Shown: positions 49,671 to 59,991, numbered from the stretch's first letter. The stretch is 64,000 nt of DNA from Candidatus Neoehrlichia procyonis str. RAC413 (GCF_000964795.1 NZ_LANX01000001.1:558001-622000), one strand, 5' to 3'. Notes: generated by a model from the sequence alone, not told the origin. Numbers and translations are program-made.

Positions 49671-50945
49671 ATGAAAAAAATTTTATTATTACTAGCTTTA
49701 TTTACATACAGTTTCAAAGCTTATGGAGTATATATTGTAAGAGATAGCGAAGTAGAGCATGTAATAAAGAAAATAGCATACCCATTATTTGATGCAGCAA
49801 ATATCAATATTGATAATATCAAAGTTTTTATTGTACATGATAATACTATCAACGCTTATATTATAAACAACAAAAACATTTTTATTCACTCAGGATTACT
49901 ACAATTTTCACAAAGCCCCAACACTGTAATTGGGGTAATAGCTCATGAAATTGGACATATATCACAACAGCATATACTGTACAAAAAGAAAGACGTACGT
50001 AAGACCGTCATAAATACAAGCCTAGGTTATGCTTTAGGAATGATTGCTGCAATTACAATCAATCCAAATATTGGACAAGCCATAATGTCAAGCACTAGTA
50101 CCATAAACTACAGGATGTTTCTTGCTAATAACCGTGAGCAAGAAGAAATTGCTGATCAATGTGCATTAAAATATCTAGATATTGCAGGATACGATTATGA
50201 TGGTTTAGTTAGTCTATTTAGATACTTTCATAATTTAGGATCACAACATGGTATAATGGATCAATATTTGTTAACACATCCACTCAGTAAACAAAGATTA
50301 GAAAATATACAAAATTATCGCCGAAAAAATACATCTAATAACTGGCACAGCGAAGATACACAAAATTTCAAGAGAATTATAGATAAAGTTCATGCATTTT
50401 TTGCACCACTTAATACTTTCAAAGACGAAAAATATCTTTCCTTATATACACGTTCTATTATTAATTATAGAAAATCTAATATTAAAGAATCACTAGAACA
50501 ACTAAATTCCCTTATTAAACAAAATCCATATGACCCATATTTTTATGAATTAAAGGCTCAAATTTTTTATAAAGTTGGTAATATAAAAAAAGCTATTGAA
50601 AATTATAAAATTGCATTACAATTTTTGCCAGATGATTTATTGATAAAGTTAGAACTTGTACAAGCATTGTTATTAAGTAATGCAAAAGAAGCAGTACATC
50701 ATCTAGAGCAAGTACTATACAAAGAAAAAGATAATCCTTTCATATGGAAACAATTAGCTATAGCTTATGGAAAGCTTAATAATGTCGGCATGTCATACTT
50801 TGCCTTTACAAATAAGTTTTTTATTGAAAATGATACAAAAAATTTCTATAAATATGCAAATTTATCAAAAAACTACTTGCCCAAAGATAGTGTTTATATA
50901 AGTCATATCGATGATATGAAAAAACATATTAAACGTAATCTATAA
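49671..50945 (+). CDS. Periplasmic M48 metalloprotease with TPR repeats (BepA-like)
   Basis: A 424-residue exported protein: signal peptide about 1-19, then a zinc metalloprotease domain with HEIGH at 92-96 and the third zinc ligand in a REQEEIADQ segment near 155. C-terminal tetratricopeptide repeats span about 265-400 (for example NPYDPYFYELKAQIFYKVGNIKKAIENYKIAL). This matches BepA/YfgC, a periplasmic quality-control protease and chaperone for outer-membrane protein assembly. In Ehrlichia, whose surface is dominated by beta-barrel proteins, that role is reasonable. AGGT lies 4 bases before the ATG. Confidence 0.88.
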   Translation: MKKILLLLALFTYSFKAYGVYIVRDSEVEHVIKKIAYPLFDAANINIDNIKVFIVHDNTINAYIINNKNIFIHSGLLQFSQSPNTVIGVIAHEIGHISQQHILYKKKDVRKTVINTSLGYALGMIAAITINPNIGQAIMSSTSTINYRMFLANNREQEEIADQCALKYLDIAGYDYDGLVSLFRYFHNLGSQHGIMDQYLLTHPLSKQRLENIQNYRRKNTSNNWHSEDTQNFKRIIDKVHAFFAPLNTFKDEKYLSLYTRSIINYRKSNIKESLEQLNSLIKQNPYDPYFYELKAQIFYKVGNIKKAIENYKIALQFLPDDLLIKLELVQALLLSNAKEAVHHLEQVLYKEKDNPFIWKQLAIAYGKLNNVGMSYFAFTNKFFIENDTKNFYKYANLSKNYLPKDSVYISHIDDMKKHIKRNL

Positions 50946-51278
50946 TATTATAAGACAACCAAAAAGTATTACAAACAACAATAAAGTTATGCAGGATATA
51001 AATAATATTATTTATGATTTTTATTGTATTTACAAATAAGTTTTTTATCTAAATCACATAAAGAATGTTAGTATTATCAGGCCATACTTTATTGTCTCAA
51101 AGTAATTACTATGTCATATACTGTGCAAACACATAAAGAAAGATCATCAATATGTCAAAAAAAAGGAAACGCTATTAAAAATATATTTTTATACAATTAC
51201 AGGTTTATATTTTTTTAAAAACTTTACCCTAAAATTATATGTGATCGTTAATAAGCAAAAAAAAAAGGAGAAAGCATT
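50946..51278. other. Intergenic spacer upstream of the Cys-rich lipoprotein
   Basis: About 330 bases, ending in a 10-A tract at 51257-51266 that runs directly into the AGGAG ribosome site. Length change of the tract would alter the mRNA leader. Nothing else was seen. Confidence 0.5.
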
Positions 51279-51743
51279 ATGAAGTCGTTAGCTAAAATAT
51301 TATATTGCATTATGTTTTCTTTAGTATCATGCTACCCTATATATGAAACACAAGTAGATTACACACCCCCTGCCACTGAGCAAGGAAAGAAATGCATTAT
51401 AGAATGCGGATTTATAAAAAACAACTGTTATCGTCAATGTCAAAAACAAGTAAATGAATGTGAGTTTAAAGAAAAATTATATAATATTCCATCATCTGTT
51501 ATTAACATCGTTAAAGATACTAACAATAGCAACAAAAGTGCTGATAATAACAAAAATAATAACAATAATTCTAATAGCACAATAACTATAACAAAAACAA
51601 TTTCAAAAGAGGATAAAAAAAGTATTTGCAATATTAACAATTGTAATAGACTATGCAGAAATGATTATAATCTATGTTATACTGACTGCGGTGGTAAAGT
51701 TACTTTTAATGAAGTATGTACATATTTTTGTGATAAAAAATAG
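51279..51743 (+). CDS. Cys-rich predicted lipoprotein
   Basis: A 154-residue protein with an N-terminal signal and lipobox LVSC at about 15-18. The mature part has two cysteine clusters (CIIECGFIKNNCYRQC near 39-54 and CNINNCNRLC through CYTDCGG to CTYFCDKK near the end). They are separated by a low-complexity Asn/Lys/Ser linker (about 83-105). The evenly spaced cysteines in CxxxC patterns suggest disulphide-stabilised helical pairs in the periplasm or on the surface. I do not recognise a family. AGGAG sits 8 bases before the ATG. The poly-Asn linker could vary in length between strains. Confidence 0.72.
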   Translation: MKSLAKILYCIMFSLVSCYPIYETQVDYTPPATEQGKKCIIECGFIKNNCYRQCQKQVNECEFKEKLYNIPSSVINIVKDTNNSNKSADNNKNNNNNSNSTITITKTISKEDKKSICNINNCNRLCRNDYNLCYTDCGGKVTFNEVCTYFCDKK

Positions 51744-52024
51744 CAATAACTATCATCTTCTTACAATACCATTTTCACAGGTATCCTAGATATTACTTAT
51801 TTCATAGATTATAGCAGTCATGTTTTGTGTTACAGTATTTTTACGTTATATATTATGTAAAGTATAAACACCAAAGTGACTTCTATAATCTATATTTTGC
51901 AATTGCACTTATAGTACCTATCCACTAAACCCACTAAAAAAAATGATAATTTTCATAAAATGCTATATAGTGCTTTTTTTATATAACCCTATATTGTATA
52001 ATTATTTTTTAATCAAACAATGTA

Positions 52025-52585
52025 TTACCTGTTAAGCGGATGAGTTATATGAACCTGTGGAGAAAATGGATGCAAGATAAAATTCGTAGAGTTAAGCCTT
52101 TGTACTAAGTTTACTTGTGTGATATCTAATAACATTGTATTTATGCTTATATTGAAAACATTATGTGTAAATTGAGGACAGATATCACATATTGGAATAA
52201 GAACAAAATCTCTATAGCGCATATGTTGATGAGGTATCTGCAGAGTTTCATCATTAATGATAACATTATTCCATAATATTATGTCTATATCGATTGTTCT
52301 AGGAGACCAAAATTCTTTATTACGTCTTCCTAAAAAATTTTCTATTTTTTTTATATGACACAAAAGTGCAAAAGGTGATAAATCTGTATACCCAGCAACT
52401 GCCATATTTAAAAAGGGAATATTCCAACTTATAGGAGCACCGTGTGGTAATAATGCCTCACTTTCATATACACATGAGCAAACCTTATTAACAATAGGAA
52501 GCATCCTTATAGCCAATTGAATATTACTCAACCTATAACCAAGATTACTTCCCAATGATAATACTACAATTCCGTAAGATTTCAT
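52025..52585 (-). CDS. folK: HPPK: 6-hydroxymethyl-dihydropterin pyrophosphokinase
   Basis: FolK transfers pyrophosphate from ATP to hydroxymethyl-dihydropterin, producing the substrate of FolP. At 186 residues it is normal. Seen: VLSLGSNLGYR, FLNMAVAGYTDLSP, the helix KIENFLGRRNKEFWSPRTIDIDIILW with the metal-binding DxD, and IPHQHMRYRDFVLIPICDI. It is alone on the minus strand. Together with folP it indicates that the organism makes folate. Confidence 0.94.
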   Translation of the reverse strand: MKSYGIVVLSLGSNLGYRLSNIQLAIRMLPIVNKVCSCVYESEALLPHGAPISWNIPFLNMAVAGYTDLSPFALLCHIKKIENFLGRRNKEFWSPRTIDIDIILWNNVIINDETLQIPHQHMRYRDFVLIPICDICPQFTHNVFNISINTMLLDITQVNLVQRLNSTNFILHPFSPQVHITHPLNR

Positions 52586-53264
52586 TCACACATTACAAAT
52601 TTATACACAAAAGAAATCCTAAACATTGTTATTACAGATAATTCGTACATATAATACTATTACATTTATCCCTTTATCAATATTAACCTACCATCAAAGC
52701 TACTTTAAAGAGCAATAATAAACACAACATATAAGCTTTTATCACATAATAAAAACCCTAAATAGTAGCTTATTATTAATATACCTATATGTACAACTAA
52801 TTATAATATAATAAAAATTAGAATTATTATTACAATATCCTTTGCATATTTATATACATAGTAATACATTGCTTTAAAAGCAACTTTTAATCATCTAATA
52901 CAAATTAACTAATAAACATCTATTTTAAAAATATACAAATCAAATACTGCATATAATGATGATAATCAACATAATGTTATTTTTCCAATATTACATACTG
53001 TTTATTTTGTATTGTAGTAATGCAATATTAATGTAACAAAATTTAACTACTTCACAAATACCTAAAACTATGAGTACGTATACGCATACACTCTATAATA
53101 AATACTCTTTATTACATACATGTTTTTTATATTATACTTCACAATACTATGGTTATGCCATATTTCCCTTTTAAAAAAATTTACATTACAGTATAAATCA
53201 TTAATTTTACTTTACGTAACATAATAGTATATAATAGAATAACGCAAACTTTTTAAGTATATCT
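52586..53264. other. Divergent intergenic region folK/rsfS
   Basis: About 680 AT-rich bases between folK and rsfS starts. Promoters for both must lie here but are not clear. No other feature was recognised. Confidence 0.4.
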
Positions 53265-53621
53265 ATGGTTCTAGATAAAATAGTGATGTCAACAGAAGAA
53301 TTAAAAAACTTTATAATCTCGATTCTTGATACACATAAAGCCAATAATATTAGTATATTAGATATAAGTAACAAAAGTATACTAGCAAAATACATGATTA
53401 TTGCATCAGGTGAATCTACCTCTCATGTAAAATCTTTAGCAAATAACATCAGAAAAAAAATCAAACCATATAAAAAATTATCAATAGAAGGATTACAAGA
53501 TGGCAATTGGATAGTAATCAGCTTACAAAACATAATAACACATATTTTCAGGCCAGACGTAAGGGAATACTACAACTTAGATGAACTATGGAACAATGTT
53601 ATATCAAGTACAGAACTATAA
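53265..53621 (+). CDS. rsfS: Ribosomal silencing factor RsfS
   Basis: RsfS (DUF143/Iojap), 118 residues, binds ribosomal protein L14 and blocks subunit joining when nutrients are scarce. Seen: the N-terminal helix LDTHKANNISILDISNK, the strand YMIIASGESTSHVKSLANNI, GLQDGNWIVISLQNIITHIFRPDVREYYNLDELW-like end, where W near the C terminus is conserved. A second Met at 53286 is an equally good start. In many bacteria rsfS follows nadD, which is not next to it here. Confidence 0.9.
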   Translation: MVLDKIVMSTEELKNFIISILDTHKANNISILDISNKSILAKYMIIASGESTSHVKSLANNIRKKIKPYKKLSIEGLQDGNWIVISLQNIITHIFRPDVREYYNLDELWNNVISSTEL

Positions 53622-53886
53622 AAATACTAACACTATCACAGCAACCAACTTTCTTTGATTAATAAAGTAACCAAAATTATTCAATAAATACACAAATATA
53701 GCTTTTAATATACACATGTTAATAATGGGTTAACAGTTTTGAATTAATATTTTTCTATATTAAAAATATAAAGAACTGATTAATAAAATTAGTTAACTTA
53801 TAATAACTAGTACATGTAGTTAATAAGCATAAAAGTATATTTGCATGTACGTCGTTATACTACAATAAAACAACTAGGACCAAATA

Positions 53887-54729
53887 ATGAGTATAATTGC
53901 ACGTAGATTAAGTGATGCTGTCATTTCAATCAAACAAGATAATAATCTTCATACTCTTTCTATTTCGAACATTAATAGATCTGCTACTAATCTGCTAGGA
54001 TATCATAAAGATGACATACTAGAATATCCTCTGCGTTCTATACTAAGCTACGAAGTAGTAGAAACAATTGACAGTTATTTAGAATATATCCAAGATGGTG
54101 TAGACTTAGCTGATATAATATCAAAAATAAGAAATTTTTCCTTTATTCATAAAAATAAACAAATAATTAATGTACATCCTAAGATCTTTCGTACTTTATC
54201 AAACAGAAATATTATCAATTACGAACTACTAATACGTGATACTAGTATTACTCAACAATTAAACTTCTTTAGAAAAAAATTGTTAGTAAACGACAAATAT
54301 ACTATGGATCAGGATTTTGATGTTTTAGATGTAATCTCAACAACAAAAGAAATACAGGTTATTTCAGAATTTGTAAAGAAAAACAACATTGAATCTATTA
54401 TTGGAATAGTATCATTAAACATTAACCACAACAATACGCGTACAATGCAATTAAGTAAAGTCCTACTAGATACACTTCATACCAATATTAGATATAGCGA
54501 TATTATTGGGTACATGGGAAATTATAAATTTGTGTTTGTGTTACTTGGATGTAGTGATAAAGATGCACCATCTGCTGTTGCAAGAATACATAAAAATATA
54601 AATATAAGATTAGCAGCATATACTCCAATAATAGAGTCATTAATTAAATATTTGCAAATAAATAACGAAACAAATTATGTTACTCTTATAGAAAACATTA
54701 ACAATTCTTTTATCAATAATACAAAATAA
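53887..54729 (+). CDS. PAS domain plus degenerate GGDEF-like domain
   Basis: A 280-residue cytosolic protein. Residues about 8-120 fit a PAS sensor (NINRSATNLLGYHKDDILEYPLRSILS). From about 165 on, the order IIGIVSLNINHN, LLDTLHTNIRYSDIIGYMGNYKFVFVLL and APSAVARIHKNI follows the diguanylate cyclase fold. The GGDEF signature itself is replaced by GNYKF, and the metal-binding Asp residues of the first strand are lost, so it should not make cyclic-di-GMP. It may bind nucleotide or act as a protein-interaction module. AGGA precedes the ATG. The chpT-like gene lies convergent downstream. No EAL domain is seen. Confidence 0.7.
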   Translation: MSIIARRLSDAVISIKQDNNLHTLSISNINRSATNLLGYHKDDILEYPLRSILSYEVVETIDSYLEYIQDGVDLADIISKIRNFSFIHKNKQIINVHPKIFRTLSNRNIINYELLIRDTSITQQLNFFRKKLLVNDKYTMDQDFDVLDVISTTKEIQVISEFVKKNNIESIIGIVSLNINHNNTRTMQLSKVLLDTLHTNIRYSDIIGYMGNYKFVFVLLGCSDKDAPSAVARIHKNINIRLAAYTPIIESLIKYLQINNETNYVTLIENINNSFINNTK

Positions 54730-55142
54730 AACTATTATTCAGTAACATTATAGAACAAGTTGTTGAGCAAATAATTAAAAAGTATATACGTTATAAAAAA
54801 TATTAGCAGTGCTTTAACACAGTATAAAATAATAAACATTATGCAATAAAATATAATTTTAATCTATATTACATTGTAAAATCTTTAAAAATATAAGAAA
54901 TAAATAATGATTCTCCGCATACAATGTTCAAAAACATTGGTAATTCCGTGTAATATACATATTAATAATACTGCAAAATTATATGAAAAACACCTACACA
55001 TTGTAATCCTATTCAACATAAAATTTTGATTTATAAAATATTAGTAGTACTGTGAATAAAATAAAGTAACATTTCATAAAATATACAAACTTGTAAAATA
55101 CTAAAAGCATAGATAAACATACATTTAGTATAAGTAAAAAGT
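54730..55142. other. Intergenic spacer, convergent genes
   Basis: About 410 AT-rich bases between the PAS/GGDEF-like gene and the chpT-like gene. No feature was recognised. Confidence 0.45.
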
Positions 55143-55787
55143 TCATATAAAAAGTATACAAAACTCTAAAATACCTTTTTGTATAAAGTTATAACTCAAA
55201 TTAACACTATACTCAATTAATAATAAAGATATAATCCATGCTTGTACATTTCTTGTATCTAGTATATAATCTGCCTTTTTATCAAGAATATCCTGTATAT
55301 TTTTATGAATCTCAATACTCTGCGCTTTTAAGGTTATCTTTAATATAACTCTATCGCCCTCCTCTTGTAATAAAACTACAATCTCTTCACCATTTATCAT
55401 AATCAACATTGATAACATGATAATATTAGATATTAATTTATTGATCTTTGTTATTAACTGTACATTCAACATCTGCGATTTTATATTCCAACTTAACCGC
55501 ACTTTTTTTGTATTTAAATATTCTTCAATGTTTGCTTTTGCACTACTAAAACTTTTATTATCTTCTGATAAACTATAAGACTGCCTAGATATTCTAAACC
55601 TAGCCATAATCTCATGAGAAGCTTCACTTAGTAAACAAACAAAATCTTTATTAGACTTATCACCTTCACTTAAAAATTCTATATAATTTACTATTGCTCC
55701 TATAGGACCGGCTAAATCATGTAACAATTTTGCAGATAATAGCTCCGTACATGATAAAATACTTTTTTCACTAATATTTTCTTGCAT
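55143..55787 (-). CDS. chpT: ChpT-like histidine phosphotransferase
   Basis: A 214-residue protein matching the HPTransfase family. The N-terminal helix ELLSAKLLHDLAGPIGAIVNYIEFL carries the phospho-accepting His23 followed by Asp, as in Caulobacter ChpT. The C-terminal half is a degenerate ATPase-like domain without ATP motifs. ChpT shuttles phosphate from the hybrid kinase CckA to the regulators CtrA and CpdR, and Ehrlichia is known to have CckA and CtrA. It starts about 300 bases divergent from purM. Identity rests on the helix motif, length and fold order. Confidence 0.8.
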   Translation of the reverse strand: MQENISEKSILSCTELLSAKLLHDLAGPIGAIVNYIEFLSEGDKSNKDFVCLLSEASHEIMARFRISRQSYSLSEDNKSFSSAKANIEEYLNTKKVRLSWNIKSQMLNVQLITKINKLISNIIMLSMLIMINGEEIVVLLQEEGDRVILKITLKAQSIEIHKNIQDILDKKADYILDTRNVQAWIISLLLIEYSVNLSYNFIQKGILEFCILFI

Positions 55788-56092
55788 AATAACCCCTATA
55801 TAACAGTATGCATACGTATTGTACCTTTTAATGATTTAATATAGGTAAACTATAAAATAGATAGCAATTTATAAAAATTATTTTTGTATATAACATAGTC
55901 AAAATAGTTAAAAATATAGATAATAACCCTAAACACTAATATTTCTATTCAGCACTTCTACAAGCAAGCTCTATTAGTATACAGATATTAGAAAATATAT
56001 ATACATACACATAACATATAAATAGCAAACTTTATATTATTAAAATTAAGCATTTAATGCTATTCTCATATTTTAAATATTATAACTAGTTT
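55788..56092. other. Divergent promoter region chpT/purM
   Basis: A 305-base AT-rich spacer serving two divergent genes. I could not place promoters or a CtrA box with confidence. Confidence 0.4.
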
Positions 56093-57130
56093 ATGAATAC
56101 ATACCAAGATTCTGGAGTAAACATCAAAAATGCAAATATGTTAGTTAAAAATATTAAAACAATTGCCAAATTAACTTCTAGAACAGAAGTTATAAGCAGT
56201 ATTGGTAGCTTTGGAGGAATTTTTGACTTATCACCTATCATAAAGAAATATAACGCTCCTGTAATTGTATCATCAACTGATGGTGTGGGAACAAAGTTAT
56301 GTATAGCACAAGAAGTAAATAATCACCACAATATAGGAATAGATTTAGTTGCTATGTGTATAAATGACATACTCTCACATGGAGCAGAGCCATTATTCTT
56401 TTTAGATTATTTTGCTACTGGCAAATTAAATAATGATATTGCATTACAAATAATTAACAGTATCGCTCAAGGTTGTAAAGAATCAAATGTAGCTTTGATA
56501 GGAGGTGAAACAGCTGAGATGCCTGGCATGTATTCTACTACAAAATATGACCTTGCAGGCTTTGCTGTAGGCATAGCTGAAAAAGAAAAAATTTTACCTA
56601 TAAAAAATAGCATTAACATTGAAGATGTCATTCTTGGATTACCTTCAAGTGGTGTACATTCAAATGGCTTTTCACTTATACGCAAAATCCTACAAGATCT
56701 TAACATAAATTATAACGATAAATGTCCCTGGGGTAATAAATCATGGGCTGATGTGTTACTTACACCTACCTACATATATACTAAATCTATATTACCGGTA
56801 ATTCACTTAATAAAAGGAATCGCACATATTACTGGTGGAGGATTTATCGAAAACATACCTCGTATATTACCAGAAAATCTAGCAGCAAATATTTTCTTAG
56901 ATTCTTGGGAAAAACCTCAAATATTTAAGTGGATAGAAAAAATAGGCAATATATCTCAAAAGGAAATGCTTAGTACATTTAACTATGGCATTGGAATGGT
57001 AATAATTACCTCTCCAGAAAATGCTGTAACGTTAAAAAACATATTTTTAAATCAAGGTACCCCTATATATACGATTGGTAATATTATACCTCATACATCA
57101 TCAGAAAAAGTTATATTTGATAGAGCATAA
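56093..57130 (+). CDS. purM: AIR synthetase (phosphoribosylformylglycinamidine cyclo-ligase)
   Basis: PurM closes the imidazole ring to give AIR, the step after PurL/PurQ. At 345 residues it is standard. Seen: N-terminal YQDSGVNI, IGSFGGIFDL, the ATP-site STDGVGTKLCIAQ, CINDILSHGAEPLFFLDYFATG, GGETAEMPGMY and HITGGGFIENIPR. Purine genes in this window (purN, purQ, purL, purM) are 3 to 11 kb apart and not in one operon. Confidence 0.96.
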   Translation: MNTYQDSGVNIKNANMLVKNIKTIAKLTSRTEVISSIGSFGGIFDLSPIIKKYNAPVIVSSTDGVGTKLCIAQEVNNHHNIGIDLVAMCINDILSHGAEPLFFLDYFATGKLNNDIALQIINSIAQGCKESNVALIGGETAEMPGMYSTTKYDLAGFAVGIAEKEKILPIKNSINIEDVILGLPSSGVHSNGFSLIRKILQDLNINYNDKCPWGNKSWADVLLTPTYIYTKSILPVIHLIKGIAHITGGGFIENIPRILPENLAANIFLDSWEKPQIFKWIEKIGNISQKEMLSTFNYGIGMVIITSPENAVTLKNIFLNQGTPIYTIGNIIPHTSSEKVIFDRA

Positions 57131-57761
57131 CATAAAGTAATCCTCAAAAAATTATTACTTGTATTATGTTAATTGCTTAATCTTTGTACAACACACAACA
57201 AAAGTTATATATAAATAAACATGCGCTATAATAACTTTTACAAGCAATACCAGTGTAAAAGAGAATTCTTTGCAAATTGCCTCTTAGATAAGCACTTGGC
57301 ATTAAGTACAAACTTATATCATAACATAAATACATATAATTATGTTAGTTAACATTTACTACTAAAAATCTCTTTAACTTTAAAACTGCTAAAAATTACA
57401 AGCCATAACAAATGCAATAATCTTTAAATGTCATAGATCATGATACATCATGCATATGCTATTTCTACTATAGTAGAATCTATTCCACATAAATTAAGAT
57501 ACTATTTTACATACATACACATAATTGGCCTAAATTTTTGCATATATCTCACATTTATCATAAACATAAAGTTATAAACCTTAAAATAAAAAATTTAATA
57601 CTAATAATGTGATTAACACTTTCACACAGTAAAAGCATATACAAATAAAGATTTACATGTAACCGACACTAGTTACATTTACCTCATTCTTTAACACTTA
57701 AAGTAATATCAGCATGTGTTCATGCTTAACATTAGCAAAATGCATAGCATTATAACATTGT
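57131..57761. other. Intergenic region, convergent genes, with a palindrome
   Basis: About 630 AT-rich bases after purM and xerC. They contain a perfect 16-base palindrome at 57463-57478 (separate entry). No coding frame or dif-like core site was recognised. Confidence 0.45.
57463..57478. repeat. 16-bp perfect palindrome TTCTACTATAGTAGAA
   Basis: Eight-base arms without spacer, less AT-only than typical spacer sequence. It resembles a dimeric DNA-binding site, but lies between two converging genes where regulation of either is not obvious. Confidence 0.65.
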
Positions 57762-58697
57762 TTATTGATTTAATTTTTTTATTGTCTGAGGATGAAAATC
57801 CCTATAATTATCTATAATATTATTATGATCTAAATTAGTATAAATTTGCGTTGTAGAAAGACTTGAATGTCCTAACAATTCCTGTACAACTCTGATATCA
57901 GCACCTCTTAAAAACAAGTGTGTTGCAAAGCTATGACGAAATGTATGAGCGGTAGTAATTTCTGGTAATCCAATTTTTCGACGCATAACTTGCATCCTTT
58001 TTGCAAAGTAAGTCCTTTGTAATTTACTCCCTCTTAGTCCCACAAATACATATTGAGTTTTATTTTTATCACAAAAATAAGGACAACTTTCTATATACTC
58101 ATTAATATATTTCTTGACTAATGGCAATACTACAACAACTCTTTCTTTCTTTCCTTTACCAACTACACGTAATTCACATCCCCTAAAGTCACAAAATTTT
58201 ATATTAATTGCCTCACTAATTCTTAAACCACAACCATATAGTAACATAATAATTGCCAAATCACGTTTCTCATACCAGTACTGATATAGTCCTTCATTGC
58301 TACTACAAATTGCATCAATGTGAGATTCATATAATACTTTTGGCAAGCTTTTTCTAACTATGGGCTTTAAAATATAAAAAACTGCTTGATTATCTATATC
58401 ATATACCCTACATAAATATCGAAAGAAATTTTTTAATGCAGATATTGCACGCGCATTTGATACAGATTCTATATTATCTTTATACCTAAATGACAACCAC
58501 TGTCTTAGATTTTTCACACTAATACTGCTAATAACTTTTACAGTTACAATTTGTAAAGAAGTTTTATATAAAAAAACAATAAATCCAATAACATCTGACT
58601 TATAAGCACTGATAGTATTTATAGAATAACCTTTTTCACATTTTAACCAATTTACCCAACTATCAACTATGGTTAACAATTCTTTATCTAATTCCAT
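57762..58697 (-). CDS. xerC: Tyrosine recombinase, XerC-like
   Basis: A 311-residue Xer recombinase that resolves chromosome dimers at dif with its partner. The catalytic set is complete: Arg159 (GCGLRISEA), Lys183 (VGKGKKERV), His251 and Arg254 (HTFRHSFATH), His277 (LLGHSS) and nucleophile Tyr286 (TTQIYTNLDH). The N-terminal SAM-like domain includes YSINTISAYKSD. The segment AISALKNFFRYL followed by SLPKVL is more like alphaproteobacterial XerC than XerD; the choice between the two is not certain. The partner recombinase is not in this window. Confidence 0.85.
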   Translation of the reverse strand: MELDKELLTIVDSWVNWLKCEKGYSINTISAYKSDVIGFIVFLYKTSLQIVTVKVISSISVKNLRQWLSFRYKDNIESVSNARAISALKNFFRYLCRVYDIDNQAVFYILKPIVRKSLPKVLYESHIDAICSSNEGLYQYWYEKRDLAIIMLLYGCGLRISEAINIKFCDFRGCELRVVGKGKKERVVVVLPLVKKYINEYIESCPYFCDKNKTQYVFVGLRGSKLQRTYFAKRMQVMRRKIGLPEITTAHTFRHSFATHLFLRGADIRVVQELLGHSSLSTTQIYTNLDHNNIIDNYRDFHPQTIKKLNQ

Positions 58698-59013
58698 TAA
58701 ATCATTACTATTAAAAATACAAGTAACTATATCATATTATTACAAATATTCTTTAAATATAGAAATATCATTACATTGATAAATAATAAATAAATGTTTC
58801 CAAAACTTATCTTAGACCAAAAACAAAGATTTATATAGATAGCCTAATTAAAAATCTACTTATTTCTAACACTAAACAATTATTTATACTTTAAAATAAT
58901 TTTACATACCATACTAGAAAAATACTATAATCCTATTGTAGGCATTCTTTTAATTATAGATCATAATACCTAAATAATATATAATTTTTCAGTTTCTTCA
59001 AAAAAGGTAAAAA
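58698..59013. other. Divergent promoter region xerC/gpsA
   Basis: About 315 AT-rich bases between divergent genes. An AAAAAAGGT ribosome site for gpsA closes it. No other feature was recognised. Confidence 0.4.
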
Positions 59014-59991
59014 GTGAAGGTTACCATATTAGGAGCAGGAGCATTTGGTACAGCTATAGCACTTGCACTATCTGATAATAATATAAAAATTAACTTATGG
59101 AGTCGTAATCAACAAGTCATACAGTCTATACGTTCTATACAAGAAAACTCCATATATTTACCAAATTATAAACTTTCACCAAATATAAGTATTGTCCATG
59201 AAATCTCTACAGCTTTATCTGACAGTCCATCATCAATCATTATTGCAGTACCTACACAAGAACTACGAAATTTGTGTATTAATATACAAAAAACACATAT
59301 CACCTCCTCTACTCCTATATTAATATGTAGTAAAGGTATTGAAAATACATCTCTACTTCTTCCAAGTGAAATAGTCAGTGAAATATTTCCTAATAATCCC
59401 ATATTTATCTTATCAGGTCCAAGTCTAGCACAAGAAATAGCACAAAAATTACCATGCTCTCTTGTACTAGCAGGTACAAATGACAGCCTAGCACAATACT
59501 TAATATCAAATTTTCATAATTCTGTTCTATCAATCACGTACACAAAAGATCTGATAGGCGTACAAGTTGGAGCTGCAATAAAAAACATCATTGCTATCGC
59601 ATGCGGTATCATAATTGGCAAGCAGCTTGGATACAATGCATTAGCTACTGTGATTACAAAAGGAATGGAAGAAATTAAAAATTTATATATAGCAAAACAC
59701 AATAACTTTAATCTCTCAACTTTAATAGGTTTTTCATGCTTGGGAGACCTAGTATTAACATGTACTACAACCCATTCTCGTAATATGTCTTTCGGGGTTA
59801 CAATTGGAAAAGAAAATAGTGTTATATTTCACAAAAATATATTACTAGCAGAAGGCATAACTACTGCAAAATCTATCCCTCTTTTATCACAAACATTTAA
59901 TATTAAACTACCTATTTGTACAATCATATACCAGCTATTATATGAAAATTTAAATTTAGATAACGCTATTAAATATATGCTATACAACTAG
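59014..59991 (+). CDS. gpsA: Glycerol-3-phosphate dehydrogenase [NAD(P)+]
   Basis: GpsA reduces dihydroxyacetone phosphate to sn-glycerol-3-phosphate for phospholipid synthesis. 325 residues. Seen: the N-terminal Rossmann motif GAGAFGTAIA, NLWSRN, LPNYKLSPNI, SKGIE, the SGPSLAQEIA stretch, catalytic-Lys segment QVGAAIKNIIAIACGI, and SCLGDLVLTC followed by SRN. The start is GTG at 59014, with AAGGT a few bases upstream; the conserved motif begins at once, leaving no room for another start. Confidence 0.95.
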   Translation: MKVTILGAGAFGTAIALALSDNNIKINLWSRNQQVIQSIRSIQENSIYLPNYKLSPNISIVHEISTALSDSPSSIIIAVPTQELRNLCINIQKTHITSSTPILICSKGIENTSLLLPSEIVSEIFPNNPIFILSGPSLAQEIAQKLPCSLVLAGTNDSLAQYLISNFHNSVLSITYTKDLIGVQVGAAIKNIIAIACGIIIGKQLGYNALATVITKGMEEIKNLYIAKHNNFNLSTLIGFSCLGDLVLTCTTTHSRNMSFGVTIGKENSVIFHKNILLAEGITTAKSIPLLSQTFNIKLPICTIIYQLLYENLNLDNAIKYMLYN

